Shown: in pieces, positions 9,551-20,979 of the stretch
Layout of the letters: every line of letters begins with the position of its first letter
Numbering within the stretch: position 1 is the first letter of the stretch
Assembly: GCF_040869045.1 (NCBI RefSeq)
Contig: NC_090320.1
Span: forward strand, 118,615,112 to 118,679,111
Reading direction: 5' to 3'
Source of the DNA: Eurosta solidaginis
Lineage: Eukaryota > Arthropoda > Insecta > Diptera > Tephritidae
Length of the DNA stretch: 64,000 bases
Notes under the pieces: model-generated
Told to the model about the DNA's origin: nothing
What the model saw: only the letters and a program-made list of their open reading frames with translations
Database searches by the model: none
Program-made: the position numbers and the translations under genes

Positions 9551-11568
9551 GCACGGTGGGGTATCTCATCAATTTAGCTGGCTAAAAGTTGATTTTTCAA
9601 AATATTCCAATTTTTTTAATATACTCCCTGTGGTTCCTAGATGTACACTAAATAGTATACATACCCCAAAACCCATATGCAACTTCAACGCAGCTAACCG
9701 CGCACATCTAAAGTTGTATAAAAATTGTATGCTTCGATATATTTTTGGACTAAAAAGCAATATACCCTTCTAATCTAAATACTTGTTCACTTGTTTAGCC
9801 TTAATCAAATCTAGCTATATTTTCTTTCAGGACAGGTAAATGTGTTTTTAATTTATATGTTAGATTTTTTATACCGCATGTTTTAACTGTTATTCTACTT
9901 TTAATACTACAACTTTTCAATATTAAATTTTTTAAAAACCTTGCAAACAAAAAGATATATCTCTTTTTCATGACATATCATGCCAGTAATTTTTTGGCAA
10001 TACATAACCTTGTGTTTGTTCCAAAATTTAATAACAAAAAAGGCTGCGCATTCCCGCAATTTTTGAGTGGTGATTAGGGTGGTTACAAGGTATATGGTGA
10101 ATTTTAATTTTTGTTCTATCTTTCGGGGCACCCTCCTAAAATATGCCAATAGATCAGAAAATGATTATTGCAAAGTTTCAGGCCAATTCCATAATGCTAG
10201 CACGTGCCTCATTGAGGTCAAAGTTAGGAAAAACACCGATTTTTCAGAAAAAATTTTAGTGTTTCGCCAGTAAAAGCGAAACCATTTAAGCCAGGAACTT
10301 CACTCGTTTATCACTCGATAGGTAATTTTATTTGTATTAATTTTGATCTTAATAATATTTGCATTTATCCGATCATCTTAATCTTAATGCGGCCACCCTG
10401 ATCGGATGCCAAGTACTGCTAAAAATAACTGTTTTATAAAAATATTATTAATATCAAAATTAATACAAGTAAAATTACCTATCGAAAGATATACGAGTGA
10501 AGTTCCTGGCATAAACGGTTTCGCTTTTACTGACGAAACACTAAAATTTTTTCTGAAAAATCGCTGTTTGTCCTAACTTTGACCTCAATGAGGCACGTGC
10601 TAGTATTATGGAATTGGCCTGAAACTTTGCAATAATCATTTTCTGATCTATTGGCATATTTTAAGAGGGTGCCCCGAAAGATAGAACAAAAATTAAAATT
10701 CACCATATACCTTGTAACCACCCTAGTGGTGATCAATTATGTAGAGACTGTAGTGAAAACCAATATTTTTTAGTTATCCTGATACAGTTTATGTTCTCCG
10801 ATAAATGTGTTTTGTGTTTTATCAACCGTATACTAAATATTCCTAATAAATGGCTACATTTACTCGTCTTCAGTTGTACACAATGATACAGCAACATACC
10901 TAATGCCAAAACTTTTGACGAAAAGTGAGAATTTGTGCATAATTACTTTATGTTACTGAACTATAATAATTCTTAAGAGGAAGAAATTTTACATCAGATT
11001 TCATTCCTAAAGTAGTGGATATACTCAGATATATGTATTTACAACAAGGTGAGGTGACAACAGTACCTAAAAATGTATTTATTGCAAAACGGGAGTGAAA
11101 TACCTTTCCTTTGAAACCCTTATTGGCATAACTCAATTAATTTTTTTAACTTAAACAAGGTGGCAACCTTTTGAAAACATCCTCAGTGGCAACACCTAGG
11201 TGAAAAGTCTTAAAATGTAATACTCTCTCGATGTACCAAATTTTATTCAAATCGGTTAAGCCAAGCCGTTTCCGAGATGGTAGTGGATATACAAAGAAAT
11301 ATAAAAAAGGTGAGGTGGCAACCATAAGTGGCAATCCTACTTGAATATCTCAATAGAAATGCGGAGTAAAATACCTTTCGTTTGATACCCATATTGACAT
11401 ATCTCATGTAATGCCAAAAAATTACCCGGGTCCACCCGAAACCAGGGCCCGATCCATAGTAATTCTGCGTGGAACACCGTGAATTTACTGTCAAATATTT
11501 CATTTCATAACAATGAAGTGAGGCAACTACTTTTTGGCTAGCTAGATTGATCAAATACCCCACCGTGC
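9551..11568. mobile_element. TIR DNA transposon (GCACGGTGGGG ends), non-autonomous
   Basis: Left end gcacggtggggtat at 9551; right end ataccccaccgtgc ends at 11568. The flanking codons are GAT (9548-9550) and GAC (11569-11571), the same RNase H Asp codon on both sides. This suggests a 3-bp target duplication with one later substitution. No transposase frame is present. A hAT-like foldback sits inside (10075-10725). The right ~600 bp is homologous, inverted, to 13310-13850, a second copy of the family. Confidence 0.7.
10075..10725. mobile_element. hAT-like foldback MITE, 651 bp
   Basis: Ends are TAGGGTGG and CCACCCTA. The 8 bases gtggtgat flank both sides (10067-10074 and 10726-10733), the target-site length of the hAT superfamily. 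The two arms (about 10075-10370 and 10435-10725) are nearly perfect inverted copies of each other, so the element could fold almost end to end. The short open frames in each arm are mirror images and not genes. It has no transposase and would depend on an autonomous hAT element elsewhere. Confidence 0.85.
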
Positions 11569-12066
11569 GACGGTTCAAAATTAACGGAAGGGCTCGGTTC
11601 TGCTGTTCACTGTGTCGATCAAGAAATAAGTAGATCCTACAGGCTGAAAGATCACGGCAGTGTTTGCCAAGTGGAATTTGAAGCCGTGAAGGAAGCAGCA
11701 GAAATTCTGGAGACAGCGTGCTTAAGCTGTAATCGCCTCAATATATATATCGATAGTCATGCGGCGATCAAGGCAATAATCTCACACAGTCTTTCATTAG
11801 GAAGTGCCCTGGAATGCAAAGAAACATTAGAGAGAATTTGCTCCGACCGAACCATACATCCATACGTGCTTTCCGGCCATAAAGGTGTAGAAGGTAACAA
11901 AAATGCCGATGAGTTGACATGAGAGGTTGCAGCACTCGATGAGTCGACGGTAGATGTCAAAATCCGTTTGGGAGAAATCAACAAGAGACAGGAGTTGCAT
12001 ATCATCCATCAAGCAGGAAAGGCGTGGAAAAAAAATGATTTTTCTACAAAGGATTTCTTAGATTGA
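11569..12066 (+). pseudogene. LINE RNase H, right part
   Basis: Continues the domain cut at 9550: DGSK at 11569, VEFEAVKEAAEIL near 11670 (catalytic Glu), NIYIDSHAAIKAI near 11745 (catalytic Asp), and HKGVEGNKNADELT near 11880 (final Asp). A TGA follows at 11920-11922, but the same frame continues to about 12066 with the downstream segment ending in SLILG, where a foldback element interrupts it. Related to the RNase H of LINE-D (52.1-53.0 kb), which has the matching DVSLVVGILTGH. The rest of the LINE is not found to the right. Confidence 0.75.
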
Positions 12067-12078
12067 TCTCTTATACTA

Positions 12079-13143
12079 GGGTAAGGATTTTTAAACTGAA
12101 CCCCGTTTTCACCAAAGTTAGTATTTCGCGATGATATTTGGTCAGCGCCGAGTTTTGTGGTCGAGAAGAACACTGTGTGAATTTCGTTGCAAAATTATTC
12201 ATAGTTTTTTTTAATTAGCAATTAATGTTTGGATTGTTTTGGATTGGATTGTTTATTCGAAAGTAAGCGTCCGAACGGGACAATTTTGTTGATATAGATT
12301 CAAAAGACATTCAAGTACAGAGAAAAATTATTGTTTTTTTTGCAAAATTTGTTTTTGTTGTTGGTGAATTTTCTATAAACAATTTCTGCGCCTTGCAGAC
12401 GGAAATTTTAAAGAACGGCTTATGTAAAGACCATTTCTGTGATAATCTACGAAAAAAAATGCTTGAGATCCGACATAGTTTAGAAACATTGCTTTGCTTT
12501 ACTAAACCTTTAGTACTAAAAATTATGTTTTCAATAAAGAAAACAATAAAAACAGAGTTATTAATAATTATTTTGTTTGCATTGATATTAAATACGAGCA
12601 TATTGGTGAACAAAATGCCGAATCCAAATCACTGCTGTAACCCTTTTCGTCTCCAAATGTAAGTACTGGTCATACCCTGTGCAAAGGTTATAATTATTTT
12701 TTATAACACGTAGATAAATTCCACTGCTGAAGATTGTTCGCAAAATATTGTAAAAAATCCTACGGCCGACAGTGCAAAAAAATCTGTAGAATAAGCCGAA
12801 CTATTGATGGCAGCATTCTTAATGTAATTGGCACTTGCAATTTTTTCTCGATCTGCTCTCGATGGTTTGGAGATCCGCCTAATTTTCAACGCGCTTACGC
12901 CGCATTTTCCAAGAAAATTACTGAAGTTTCCAATTTTAATGACGCTATCAGTTGCCTTGCAGATAAAATGAGGATCCCAAAACAATCCACATATATTTAA
13001 TTGCTAATTTAAAAAAACTATGCATAATTTTGCAACGAAATTCACACAGTATTCTTCTCGACCGCAAAACTCGGCGCTGACCAAATATCATCGTAAAATA
13101 TTGACTTTGGTGAAAACGGCGTTCAGTTGAAAAAGCCTTGCCC
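12079..13143. mobile_element. Foldback element with ~147-bp inverted arms
   Basis: Arm 1 (12079-12225) and arm 2 (12997-13143) are inverted copies with few differences, ending in GGGTAAGG and CCTTGCCC. The core (12226-12996) has no gene that I recognise. The left end truncates the LINE RNase H segment. No convincing target duplication was seen, so the exact ends and superfamily are uncertain. Confidence 0.7.
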
Positions 13144-13309
13144 ACTACTGCTACGGATTTGTATTCAATCAATGTATTTTAATTTTTGGACCTTCGGTGT
13201 CTTTTTCGCTGGAATGACCCACATTTTTTTGTAGTTAATTCTTATGTTCGTTGGAGTGTTGATGATCTGTGACATTTCTAATGTGTTTTCCTTTTTCAAT
13301 TTCTCTTCA

Positions 13310-13989
13310 CTCTTTGATCAATCTAACTGGCCAAATTAAAACAGCAGTTATTTCTGTTCAAAAAGTGGTTGTTTCACTTCATTGTTATGCAAGAAATTAT
13401 TTGACAGTAAATTCACGGCGTTCCGCGCAGAATTACTATGGATCGGGCCCCGGTTTCGGATGGACACGGGCCATTTTATGGCATGGTTGCCACATAGGAA
13501 TACCACCTCACCTTCTTTTTGATATTTCTTTGTATATCCACTACCATCTCGGAAACGGCTTAACTGATTTGAATCAAATTCGGTACATCGATATAGTATT
13601 ACATTTCAAGACTTTTCACCTAGGTGTTGTCACTGAGGATGTTTTCAAAAGGTTGCCACCTTTTTTAAGTTAAAAAAATTACTAGAGATATGCCAATAAG
13701 GGCATCAAAGGAAAGGTATTTCACTCCCGCTTTCCAATAAATAAATTTTTAGGTAGGGTTGTCACATCACCTTGTTGTAGATATATCTGAGTATATCCAC
13801 TGTTTTAGGAATGAAATCTGATCACAAGTCACACACAGAAGATTGCGCATTGCGCATGTAAACAAAAGATCAGCAGCTTTTTATGGGCAATTCATACGTC
13901 ATTTTCCTTTAGCTCTTGTTTTTTCTCTCTTTCTTTCATTCGATCAAGCAGTCAATTGCCAGCTAAATTGATGAGATACCCCACCGTGC
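13310..13989. mobile_element. Second copy of the GCACGGTGGGG TIR family, inverted
   Basis: The right end (gataccccaccgtgc, ending 13989) matches the left end of the element at 9551 over about 32 bases in inverted orientation. The sequence 13330-13850 matches 10935-11545 in inverted orientation. The left terminal ~14 bases are lost or diverged. Short open frames here are echoes of the arm sequence, not genes. Confidence 0.65.
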
Positions 13990-14691
13990 GTCATCGAAGT
14001 TCGGACTGGGACTATTGCTTGCACAGTGTGTCATAAGTTCTGATTATGGTTACTTTTAGTTTTGCATTGTTTTAAAAGAGATTTATGTTGTGACAGTCGA
14101 GTTTTCCCAAGCAAATTTTGTTGCACAATTATAAATTATCACATTTGCAAGGAATATTATTATATAATGTTCATTTTTGCTCTTTTCGATATTTTTGACT
14201 TAGTTCTTTTAAAAGTCGCTTTTAGCGTATTTAATGGTTTGTGGGTTATTTCCTGTTCGTCACAATTGTAACAATGCCCCTCAATGCTGTTCGCGGCGGG
14301 CGGGCACAAGCGACTGTCTGGGGCATAGCTCCATGTAAGGGAACCTCAGACTGTGGGGACCTAAGAGAAAGGCATCTTACTGCTTACAGCCGTGCGACGG
14401 GTAAACAAATCTCAACAGATTAGTATACTTTCTACTGCGAATGCAAGCCGTGGGGAGATTTCCACACCAGCACCACAAAAAAAGTTGTTAGAACTGCCGC
14501 GTTGCATTTGAAAATTTTGAAAACCATATGCATTAAGGGTGCAGCAGTTTATACAAAATAATTGGTAAAAGTTAATTTGTTAATCATTGATTACGTGAAA
14601 GAACTCAGAGAATTAAATTATGAAGCTAGAAATCTGTAGGAGTGTATTGGGTGTGAGATTTCGCAAAGTTATCGACTTTGAAAAACCAAGA
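13990..14691. other. Unassigned sequence
   Basis: No gene recognised. A GC-richer patch near 14280-14420 has a short open frame with no similarity that I can name. Confidence 0.4.
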
Positions 14692-14852
14692 AAATGCCAC
14701 TGTCATACTATTCAAACAATCTCCAGTTTTTGTATAGTAAACATTATATTGTAGAATGTCAGGGCAAAAGAAGATCTTTAATGGAATGACAATCATTTTC
14801 GCCGTTCTAAATAAAAACTGGAGACTTTTGCATAGTATGACAATGGCACCTT
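14692..14852. mobile_element. Small hairpin element, ~161 bp
   Basis: Arms of 40 bases at 14692-14731 and 14813-14852 are imperfect inverted repeats (gccactgtcatacta...ctccagttttt and complement), with an 81-base loop. It is probably a tiny MITE. Target duplication not evident. Confidence 0.55.
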
Positions 14853-15600
14853 CGATGAATACGGTTATCCAGTTCGAGTGAAATTTTGCACGGCTTCTTG
14901 TTATACTATTATTTATTATATTCTGGCGAACTAACCGAATGGCTTGTTAATAAGCCCAAATTTGTTGGTACCGAGCTGCATATTATTTTCCATAATTTTT
15001 TTATTTGAGTATATAATGGTACCTATAATACAATTCTCAAAATCTGTCGTTTTTGTTAGATTATTGAATAGAGTATTCTCATATATAAATATAGCTCAAA
15101 ATTTATTTGCTTAGTAATATATTAACAAATTGTAATATGTCACTATAAAATTCAAAACAATTTTTTTTATATTAATTTTAACAAAAAGATACAGAGTATG
15201 CTATAGCGTGCATCGAAAACATAAATAAATTATGTGCGCTGGGCTTGGGACCCGCTACGTCAAACCACACTCAAATGAAAAGCAACAACAAGCCTAGGCT
15301 GTACCATAGACTGGGTCGAAAAAAAAGTTGCTAATATCAACCCCTAAATTTAACGATTATGTCGAGAGGGTTCCGGAAAAATTTTTTAAATTTTTTTTGA
15401 TCCTTCGAAATACAGCCGAAAAGGTTTTTTCGTTGTAACTTGGTTATTTGACGCCCGATTTTTAAATATTCTAAATATAAATATCTAATATTTAAATAGA
15501 CAGACAAAATAGTAAAAACGTTTATTTTAAAAGTTCTCAATCTTGAGGTTAAAGAGACAAATATAAATATAAAAATACTAAAAGCCAAACTGAAGAATAT
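14853..15600. other. AT-rich stretch left of the Penelope-like element
   Basis: No supported gene. The last 100-150 bases read on + as a lysine/asparagine-rich, possibly coiled-coil stretch that might belong to the 5' part of the Penelope-like element. I do not claim it. Confidence 0.35.
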
Positions 15601-15689
15601 AGAGGAGATATTAAGAAATATATTAAGAGAAAACGATACAACAACATAACTAAAAATAAAATTAAATTTTTAAATTACATCACTTCTAC

Positions 15690-16590
15690 AACACAAGAAA
15701 ACACAATGAAAAGCTTCAAACTATAATGGAAAAACGAAAAAAGGAGTTTGGAATTATTTTTAATGAGGAATGGTTCGTAAATAAAACGAATATTTCAGTA
15801 CCAGAGGAGAGCAGATGGATACTTTACATGGGAAGGAAATTTTCCCTCCCAATTTCCAAAGAAAGTTTCTCCCCAATCCATATTAAAGCGGATATTTAAG
15901 AAGGAATACAATGTATAGACGATGAGAGGGAAAAGGACGTCACTCGCAGTCATATCGCTGCGAAAATAAACAATTTCCATAATAATGAAAAATAATGAAA
16001 AAGAGAAATTTATCATGATGGCGTATGAGAACACAAAGAAATGTATACAAGAACACAAAAACGAAATAATAATCACTTACGCGGACAAGGGTAACAAGAT
16101 GGTTATGATGTACAAAAGAGACTGTGAGGGTAAAATGATGGAACTATTGGAAGACAAAAAAGTTTACAACTTAATGGAAAACGATCCAACACAGCGACTA
16201 ATGAGAAAAAACAATAATACAAAACAATAATATTATAAGTGAATTGTTGGAGCAAAATAAAATATATTAAAAACAAAAGTTCCAGCTTTCTTGTGCAGCA
16301 GCCAATGCACCAAGGCTCTACGGTCTTCCCAAAATCCAGAAGATAAACACGCCTCTGAGACCAATATCATCGTCGACCACTGTTCCATGCTATAGGCTGG
16401 CAAAATCCGTTGGTAATATTTCGAAAAACATCATATCCGATGAGTATAATATAAAGAACTCATATGAACTAAAAGAAGCATTAAAATAGCAGAAGATGAA
16501 ATGCTGGTATCTTTTGACGTGGTCTCCCTATTTACGAATATCCCAATAAATCTAGCCATACAAACCATTATGGGAAAATGGCCAAAGTTT
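15690..16590 (+). pseudogene. Penelope-like element, N-terminal part of the RT protein
   Basis: From an ATG at 15726: EEWFVNKTNISVPEE then WILYMGRKFSLPI, typical of the Penelope N-terminal region, ending in an in-frame TAA near 15897. A second stretch from 15985 carries IITYADKGNKMVMM and KMMELLEDKKVY. After frame changes come APRLYGLPKIHK-type (about 16310-16345), PLRPISSSTTVPCY, and EDEMLVSFDVVSLFTNIPI (about 16495-16550), the RT palm entry. Reading stops at about 16590, where a LINE on the opposite strand is inserted. The element continues at 20.98 kb. Confidence 0.85.
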
Positions 16591-16679
16591 TCATTTCATT
16601 TCATTTTATTAGTCTATGATTTCACTAATCTTACAGACTAGATTTACATTCATTCAACTTAAATGCTAATAAAATTATT

Positions 16680-17276
16680 TTATACATAATACGAGTAAAG
16701 TTTAGCGCTAAAGGACGCTCTCGGGAGTGCGAAGTCAAGCTCAAGGCTAAAAAAGATCCTGTTGTATTCATTGAGGGCCCTAGAGATAGGATCAAAATTA
16801 TGATAATTAGCTCCGATAACTTTCACGTGGAACGGATATTGGGCACGAAGGGTTCTGCTCGGGGCATTGAAGCCAATTTGCGCTAGTAGTTCCGGGCAGG
16901 CAACCCAACCACATATAAGATCATACACAAACAGCAGAGATTGAATATAACGTCTGGCCGCAAGCGACTTCATGTTTATGAGGGCACAGCGGGCGCGGTA
17001 AGAAGGTAATGGTTCTAAAAAATTAAGCGGTTGGAGTGCGAATCGAGTGAAACTTTTCTGTACTCTTTCCAGTCTTTGAGAATGAGAGGAATAAATTGGG
17101 TTCCAAATTATGGAAGCATATTCCAGCTTTGAGAGAACTAAAGAACTATATAAAATTTTTCTGGTGTATGGATCTTTGAAAGCTCGCCCATATCGCCGCA
17201 GGAAAGCCAAATTGGAATAGGCTTTAGGTAGAATGGAGCTAATATGATTCGCGAAGGTAAAACCAGAGTCAAACAT
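16680..17276 (-). pseudogene. LINE-B RT thumb and C-terminal region
   Basis: Begins FDSGFTFANHISSILPKAYS, followed by YSSLVLSKLEYASIIWNP and LERVQKSFTRFAL, conserved thumb and connection motifs of CR1/Jockey-type RTs. Ends with LYSYYV and a stop near the 3' repeat tail, so the element has no RNase H domain. The sequence between 17276 and 17398 in other frames bridges it to the palm block. Confidence 0.8.
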
Positions 17277-17397
17277 TACTCCAAGATCCTGACGCTGGAG
17301 AGATTATCATCAGCAATTGAATACGCGGTATTAATCGTATTGAGGTTTCTCGAAAGCGTCATAAAGAAACATTTTTTTATATTAAGGCGTAGATTAT

Positions 17398-18686
17398 TTA
17401 GACACACATCTGACATGCTCGAAACTGTTCTGAAAACTTTAGATCAAAACAGGTTCCTATATCATTTATAAAAAAAATAAATAAAATTGGCCCGATAATA
17501 CTACCCTGAGGTACCCCAGATGTGGCAGTGAATGAATAAGACTTGGTATTCTCAATTTCGACGAACGAGGTTTTATTAGTGAGATAGGACCCAATCCAAC
17601 GTAAAAAGGAAGAATGGAAACCCAATAGTTCAAGCTTGCCCAATAGTATCCTGTGGGTGACAGTATTAAATGCCTTCGCGAAGTCAGTATATACAACATC
17701 AACTTGATGTCCATTTTTGAACGACGAAATGCAAAAATTAGAAAATGAGGCTAGGTTCGTAACTGTGGAGCGACCACTGAGAAACCCGTGTTGACACTCA
17801 TCTATTGAACCTTTTATTGCAAAGGATAGCTTCCCTTTTACCACTTTTTCAAAGAGCTTAGAGCAAGTGGGCAGTTTAGAGATGGGTCTGTAGTTAGTTA
17901 CTATGTTTTGTTGCCAGATTTAAAGATAGCAGAAATCGAGGCTATTTTCCACCTATCAACAAACTCACCTCTTGCTAGGGAAAGATTGAAAATGTAACTT
18001 AATGGGACGCAAAACGACGTGCTACATTTCTTTAGAATAAACGACGAAAGCCCGCCATTATCGCTTTTTATTGACGTTTCCAGAGCTAGGATGCCTTTAA
18101 TAACGTCTTCCTCTGAGACTAACATGGATCCGAAGTCAACCATTTGTTCGACATAGGCGGAAAAATTATTAGCAGAGTTGCTAGTTACGAAGTTTGATTT
18201 AAAGAAATCTGCGAAAAGATTTACAGTATCCAATAAGCTCTCAGAAGCTATACCGCCGTAGGACATACAATTTGGGATATTGGAGCAACCTTTTTTAGAT
18301 CGTATATATCTCCAGAACGCCTTAGGGTTTTCCTTCATCTCTACTTCATATCGAGAAATATATTGCTTGTATAAAAATTTGTCAAGTACGTTAAAGCTTT
18401 TACTATAATAAATATATTTTTCTTTATGAGAGACATCCTTCGAAGCTTTATAGAGTTTAAGATGTTTATTTCTAAGATTCTTAAGCTTTTTTAGATTTTT
18501 CGGAAGTTTATGAATTCTCGCGGGAAGTAAGGGTAGATTATCAGAGAAAATTTCTAGTATATTAAGAAGAAAGGCATCGTAACATTCCGCTACGCTTTTA
18601 GAGGCGAAAATTGAATTCCAATTTAAAACCAAAATTTTTTCATTTAAAGCATTAAAGATAAGATCTAAATATATTATTAAGCTCAT
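17398..18686 (-). pseudogene. LINE-B reverse transcriptase, palm and fingers
   Basis: Two blocks in shifted frames. 18686-17901 carries the pre-RT region and start of the fingers (FWRYIRSKKGCSNIPNCMSY; FVDRWKIASISAIFKSG). 17844-17398 carries CQHGFLSGRSTVTNLASF, VVYTDFAKAFNTVTHR (palm motif with Asp), TSGVPQGSIIGPILFIFFIN, then stops. The YxDD motif that should follow FFINDIG is absent: after KF the sequence jumps to a region downstream of the active site. The protein is therefore inactive. Confidence 0.8.
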
Positions 18687-18718
18687 TGTAAATTTGGGTT
18701 AAGTTAATACTGAAAAGA

Positions 18719-19237
18719 CTATCTGTAAAATTTATTTCGTGTTAAGATACCATTATCAAGTAAATTTGACCATACAATTTTATTGAGGTTAAAATCACCC
18801 AAAATACAAAAATGACACTCTGCGTTATTCTCATAAAGATTCACAATATTGTTTATAGCAGCATACAAAGAATCGGGGCTGGAAGGTGGAATGTAAGAAG
18901 TACAAATGAATAATTTACCGAGACTTCCAAAGATGCATACACACAACTGGTCGAGGAGAGAATCATCATTTTCTAGATGGACTGAAAAAGAACGGAACAT
19001 CCGATTCACCGCAATTAAAACGCCTCCACCTCTCAAGCAATTTGTTTTATTTGCGCCTCTATTTTTTCGATATATATTATAGATATTAGCATCGAAGAAC
19101 TCAACATCCGCGAAGTTGCTGGTCAACCATGTTTCCACAATAACATAAACATCAAACTCACAGCGAGACGAAGTTAAAAATACGTCACTAGCTTTTGTAC
19201 GCATTCCCGAGATGTTTTGAAAATAAATACTTAACAA
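18719..19237 (-). pseudogene. LINE-B ORF2 endonuclease (APE type)
   Basis: Starts MLSIYFQNISGMRTKASD. Asn of FQNISG, Glu of VIVETWL and the HFCILGDFNLNKI box are the expected APE-type endonuclease residues that nick target DNA before reverse transcription. The C-terminal SDH box is not seen, as the frame ends after NKFYR. ORF2 begins about 60 bases after the ORF1 stop. Confidence 0.8.
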
Positions 19238-19296
19238 CTTATTATTTATAGCACTAGTGCTATTATCATTATTAATGAGCGTGTGGTTGGTACTAG

Positions 19297-19935
19297 CTAA
19301 GTCTGCGATAGTTTTCGCAGAGACTTGCGAAAATTCTGAAAACGCTTCACTGTAACATTTGTTGCCCAGATTTCCGGGCGTAATAATTTTTCAAAGGAGG
19401 ACTCAGGGGCTCCCAACTTGAAATTAACCTTATGCAACGATGAGAGTACGAGATCTTTTTTTACCAGCTTAGTGCATGATAATGAAGTTTTATCCAAACC
19501 GATTTGTTTAGCCACGAAATCTTTGATATCATCTTCAGAGACGGATGGCGAGAAGGAGGACAGATGAAGCCATTTGTAGCGGTCAGCAACAATCAGATCC
19601 GTGCTTGCATTAGTGCCTCTAATCCGAACGTGCGCATTATTGTTATTATTATTATTATTTGTGGGATTATGCAACACCTTCTCCCTATGTGCACTATCAC
19701 CCACGGTAATTATTTCAGAACCAGCAACATCCGATAATGTAGCCGCAGTCACTGTAGTCGTAACAGCGCGAGTTTTATTATTGTTGCTAGTCCGTTTGTA
19801 CGTCACCTTCTCCCACTGCGCATTATCACCGAAATTATTTGTCTCAGAGAAGAAACAGAGGCAGCTGATGCTGGTACTGCAGTCACTGCAGTCGTAGAGG
19901 TAGCGCAAGCATTGGCATTTTCTAGCAGCGTACAT
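19297..19935 (-). pseudogene. LINE-B ORF1 C-terminal part
   Basis: Contains two related segments (DNAQWEKVTYKRTSNNN and DSAHREKVLHNPTNNN) with an Asn run encoded by ATT repeats on +. Then comes a conserved domain beginning DRYKWLHLSSFSPSVSEDDI and ending KRFQNFRKS. The same domain occurs in the LINE-B copy at 56.8-57.6 kb (VRYKWMHLSSFKPSVTEDNI). The fold is unknown to me but RNA binding is likely by position. A frameshift separates it from the PHD half. Confidence 0.75.
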
Positions 19936-20032
19936 GCATTAACACCACTAGTATTAGGAACAGGGGATAAAGCAAGCGACGAAATAACATCTGTTAATGC
20001 CGACGTCACAGCGCATGACACCATTGACTGCG

Positions 20033-20791
20033 TTAAACTAGCCGTTGTTTTTGCATGAGTAACATCATTATATTTGGCAATGGTTTATTCGGATTGACAA
20101 TATGAGCGTATGAATATGTACCAACGAAAGATATTGTAGTTGGAGCACAAGTTGACGAATTATTAGCGGGCAACAAAGAGTAGTCAGCTTTGTTGTTAGC
20201 TCTATGCTTGAAACTATCAAGAGCAGCATTCAAAGAGTCTCGCAGTGTCTTTACTTCAGCAGTAAGAGAAGTAATCATATTAGCTTTATCAAGTAGGTTG
20301 CTATGTATGTTTTGAAGAGCCGAATTCATATTTACAGATTCCAACACCAATTTGTTATTTACTGCTTTAAGATCAGCTACCAAATTATACACACGAACAT
20401 TGTCGGCTTGAAGAGATGCCATCAACTTAAACAAAGATTTTAAAGACACTTGTTGGTTATCTACATTTCTAAGAGAAATGTCATTATGCTTCGTAGATTC
20501 ATCGGACTTCGGTGTCAGGGAACTCTTAGCATTGGATACAGAAGAATTTCCGATATCAGCACTATTGGCAGTAGATGATTTCTCCTTTGCGAAAGGTGGA
20601 GGAGGTGAAAGGAGGAAATTCCGACGCTGGGCAGCACAAGTTTTGCAAAAAAAACATTTCTCAGAGCTTTGCAAAAATTTGACATCAGTCGGACGAATAC
20701 CAACACAACTCACGTGAAAGAGTTCACTGCACTTTGCACACTGCACTTTCGGTTGATTTCTATCAACTCTATGGCCGCAAACACAAGGCAT
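20033..20791 (-). pseudogene. LINE-B ORF1 N-terminal part, PHD finger
   Basis: Starts MPCVCGHRVDRNQPKVQCAK and continues C-x2-C ... HVSCVGI ... CFFCKTC, a PHD-type C4HC3 zinc finger in residues 3 to ~53. Then a serine-rich linker and a heptad-like segment (residues ~115-190, LKAVNNKLVLESVNMNSAL...LTAEVKTLRDSLNAAL) likely to form a coiled coil. This is the ORF1 layout of CR1-type LINEs, where the protein binds the element RNA. The frame then shifts; the rest is at 19297-19935. Confidence 0.8.
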
Positions 20792-20830
20792 TTTTGTTGT
20801 TTACAATAGAAATTATTTATTGTTTTATAT

Positions 20831-20979
20831 CATAGAATAGAATTAATTAATTGTTTTATGACAATATAAAGAGTCTCTATCTCATAATGCTAGGTAGCAT
20901 CAAACTGTTGCAAAATGCAATTATAAGAAGTCACGTTCTTATTAGAATTATACAGATTATAAAAAAGAAATTAGGAGAG
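20831..20979. other. Junction between LINE-B 5' end and Penelope continuation
   Basis: AT-rich. Contains the LINE 5' flank and, in its last part, sequence that must rejoin the Penelope element. I could not find a copy of the left flank (ggaaaatggccaaag, before 16591), so the target duplication is lost or the end is mis-set. Confidence 0.4.

Larger units (their letters stand above)
16591..20830 (-). mobile_element. LINE-B: CR1-like non-LTR retrotransposon inserted in the Penelope element
   Basis: About 4.2 kb on the minus strand with PHD-finger ORF1, endonuclease and reverse transcriptase in order. The 3' end at the left edge is a short repeat (ttttcatttcatttcatttta on +, i.e. TGAAA units on the LINE strand), a common LINE tail. 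The 5' end is near 20830-20980. It splits the Penelope-like coding sequence. Fragments of the same or a sister family are at 50.5-51.5 and 56.6-57.9 kb. Several frameshifts and a missing RT active site make it dead. No target duplication found. Confidence 0.85.

Noticed and set aside
10067..10736. Two mirror-image short proteins (MVNFNFCSIFRGTLLKYANR...) on opposite strands
   Set aside because: They are the two arms of the hAT-like foldback read in opposite directions.
11243..13673. Similar open frames on opposite strands (LTVNSR...YYGSGPGFGWTR)
   Set aside because: Explained by inverted copies of the GCACGGTGGGG TIR family, not by a gene.
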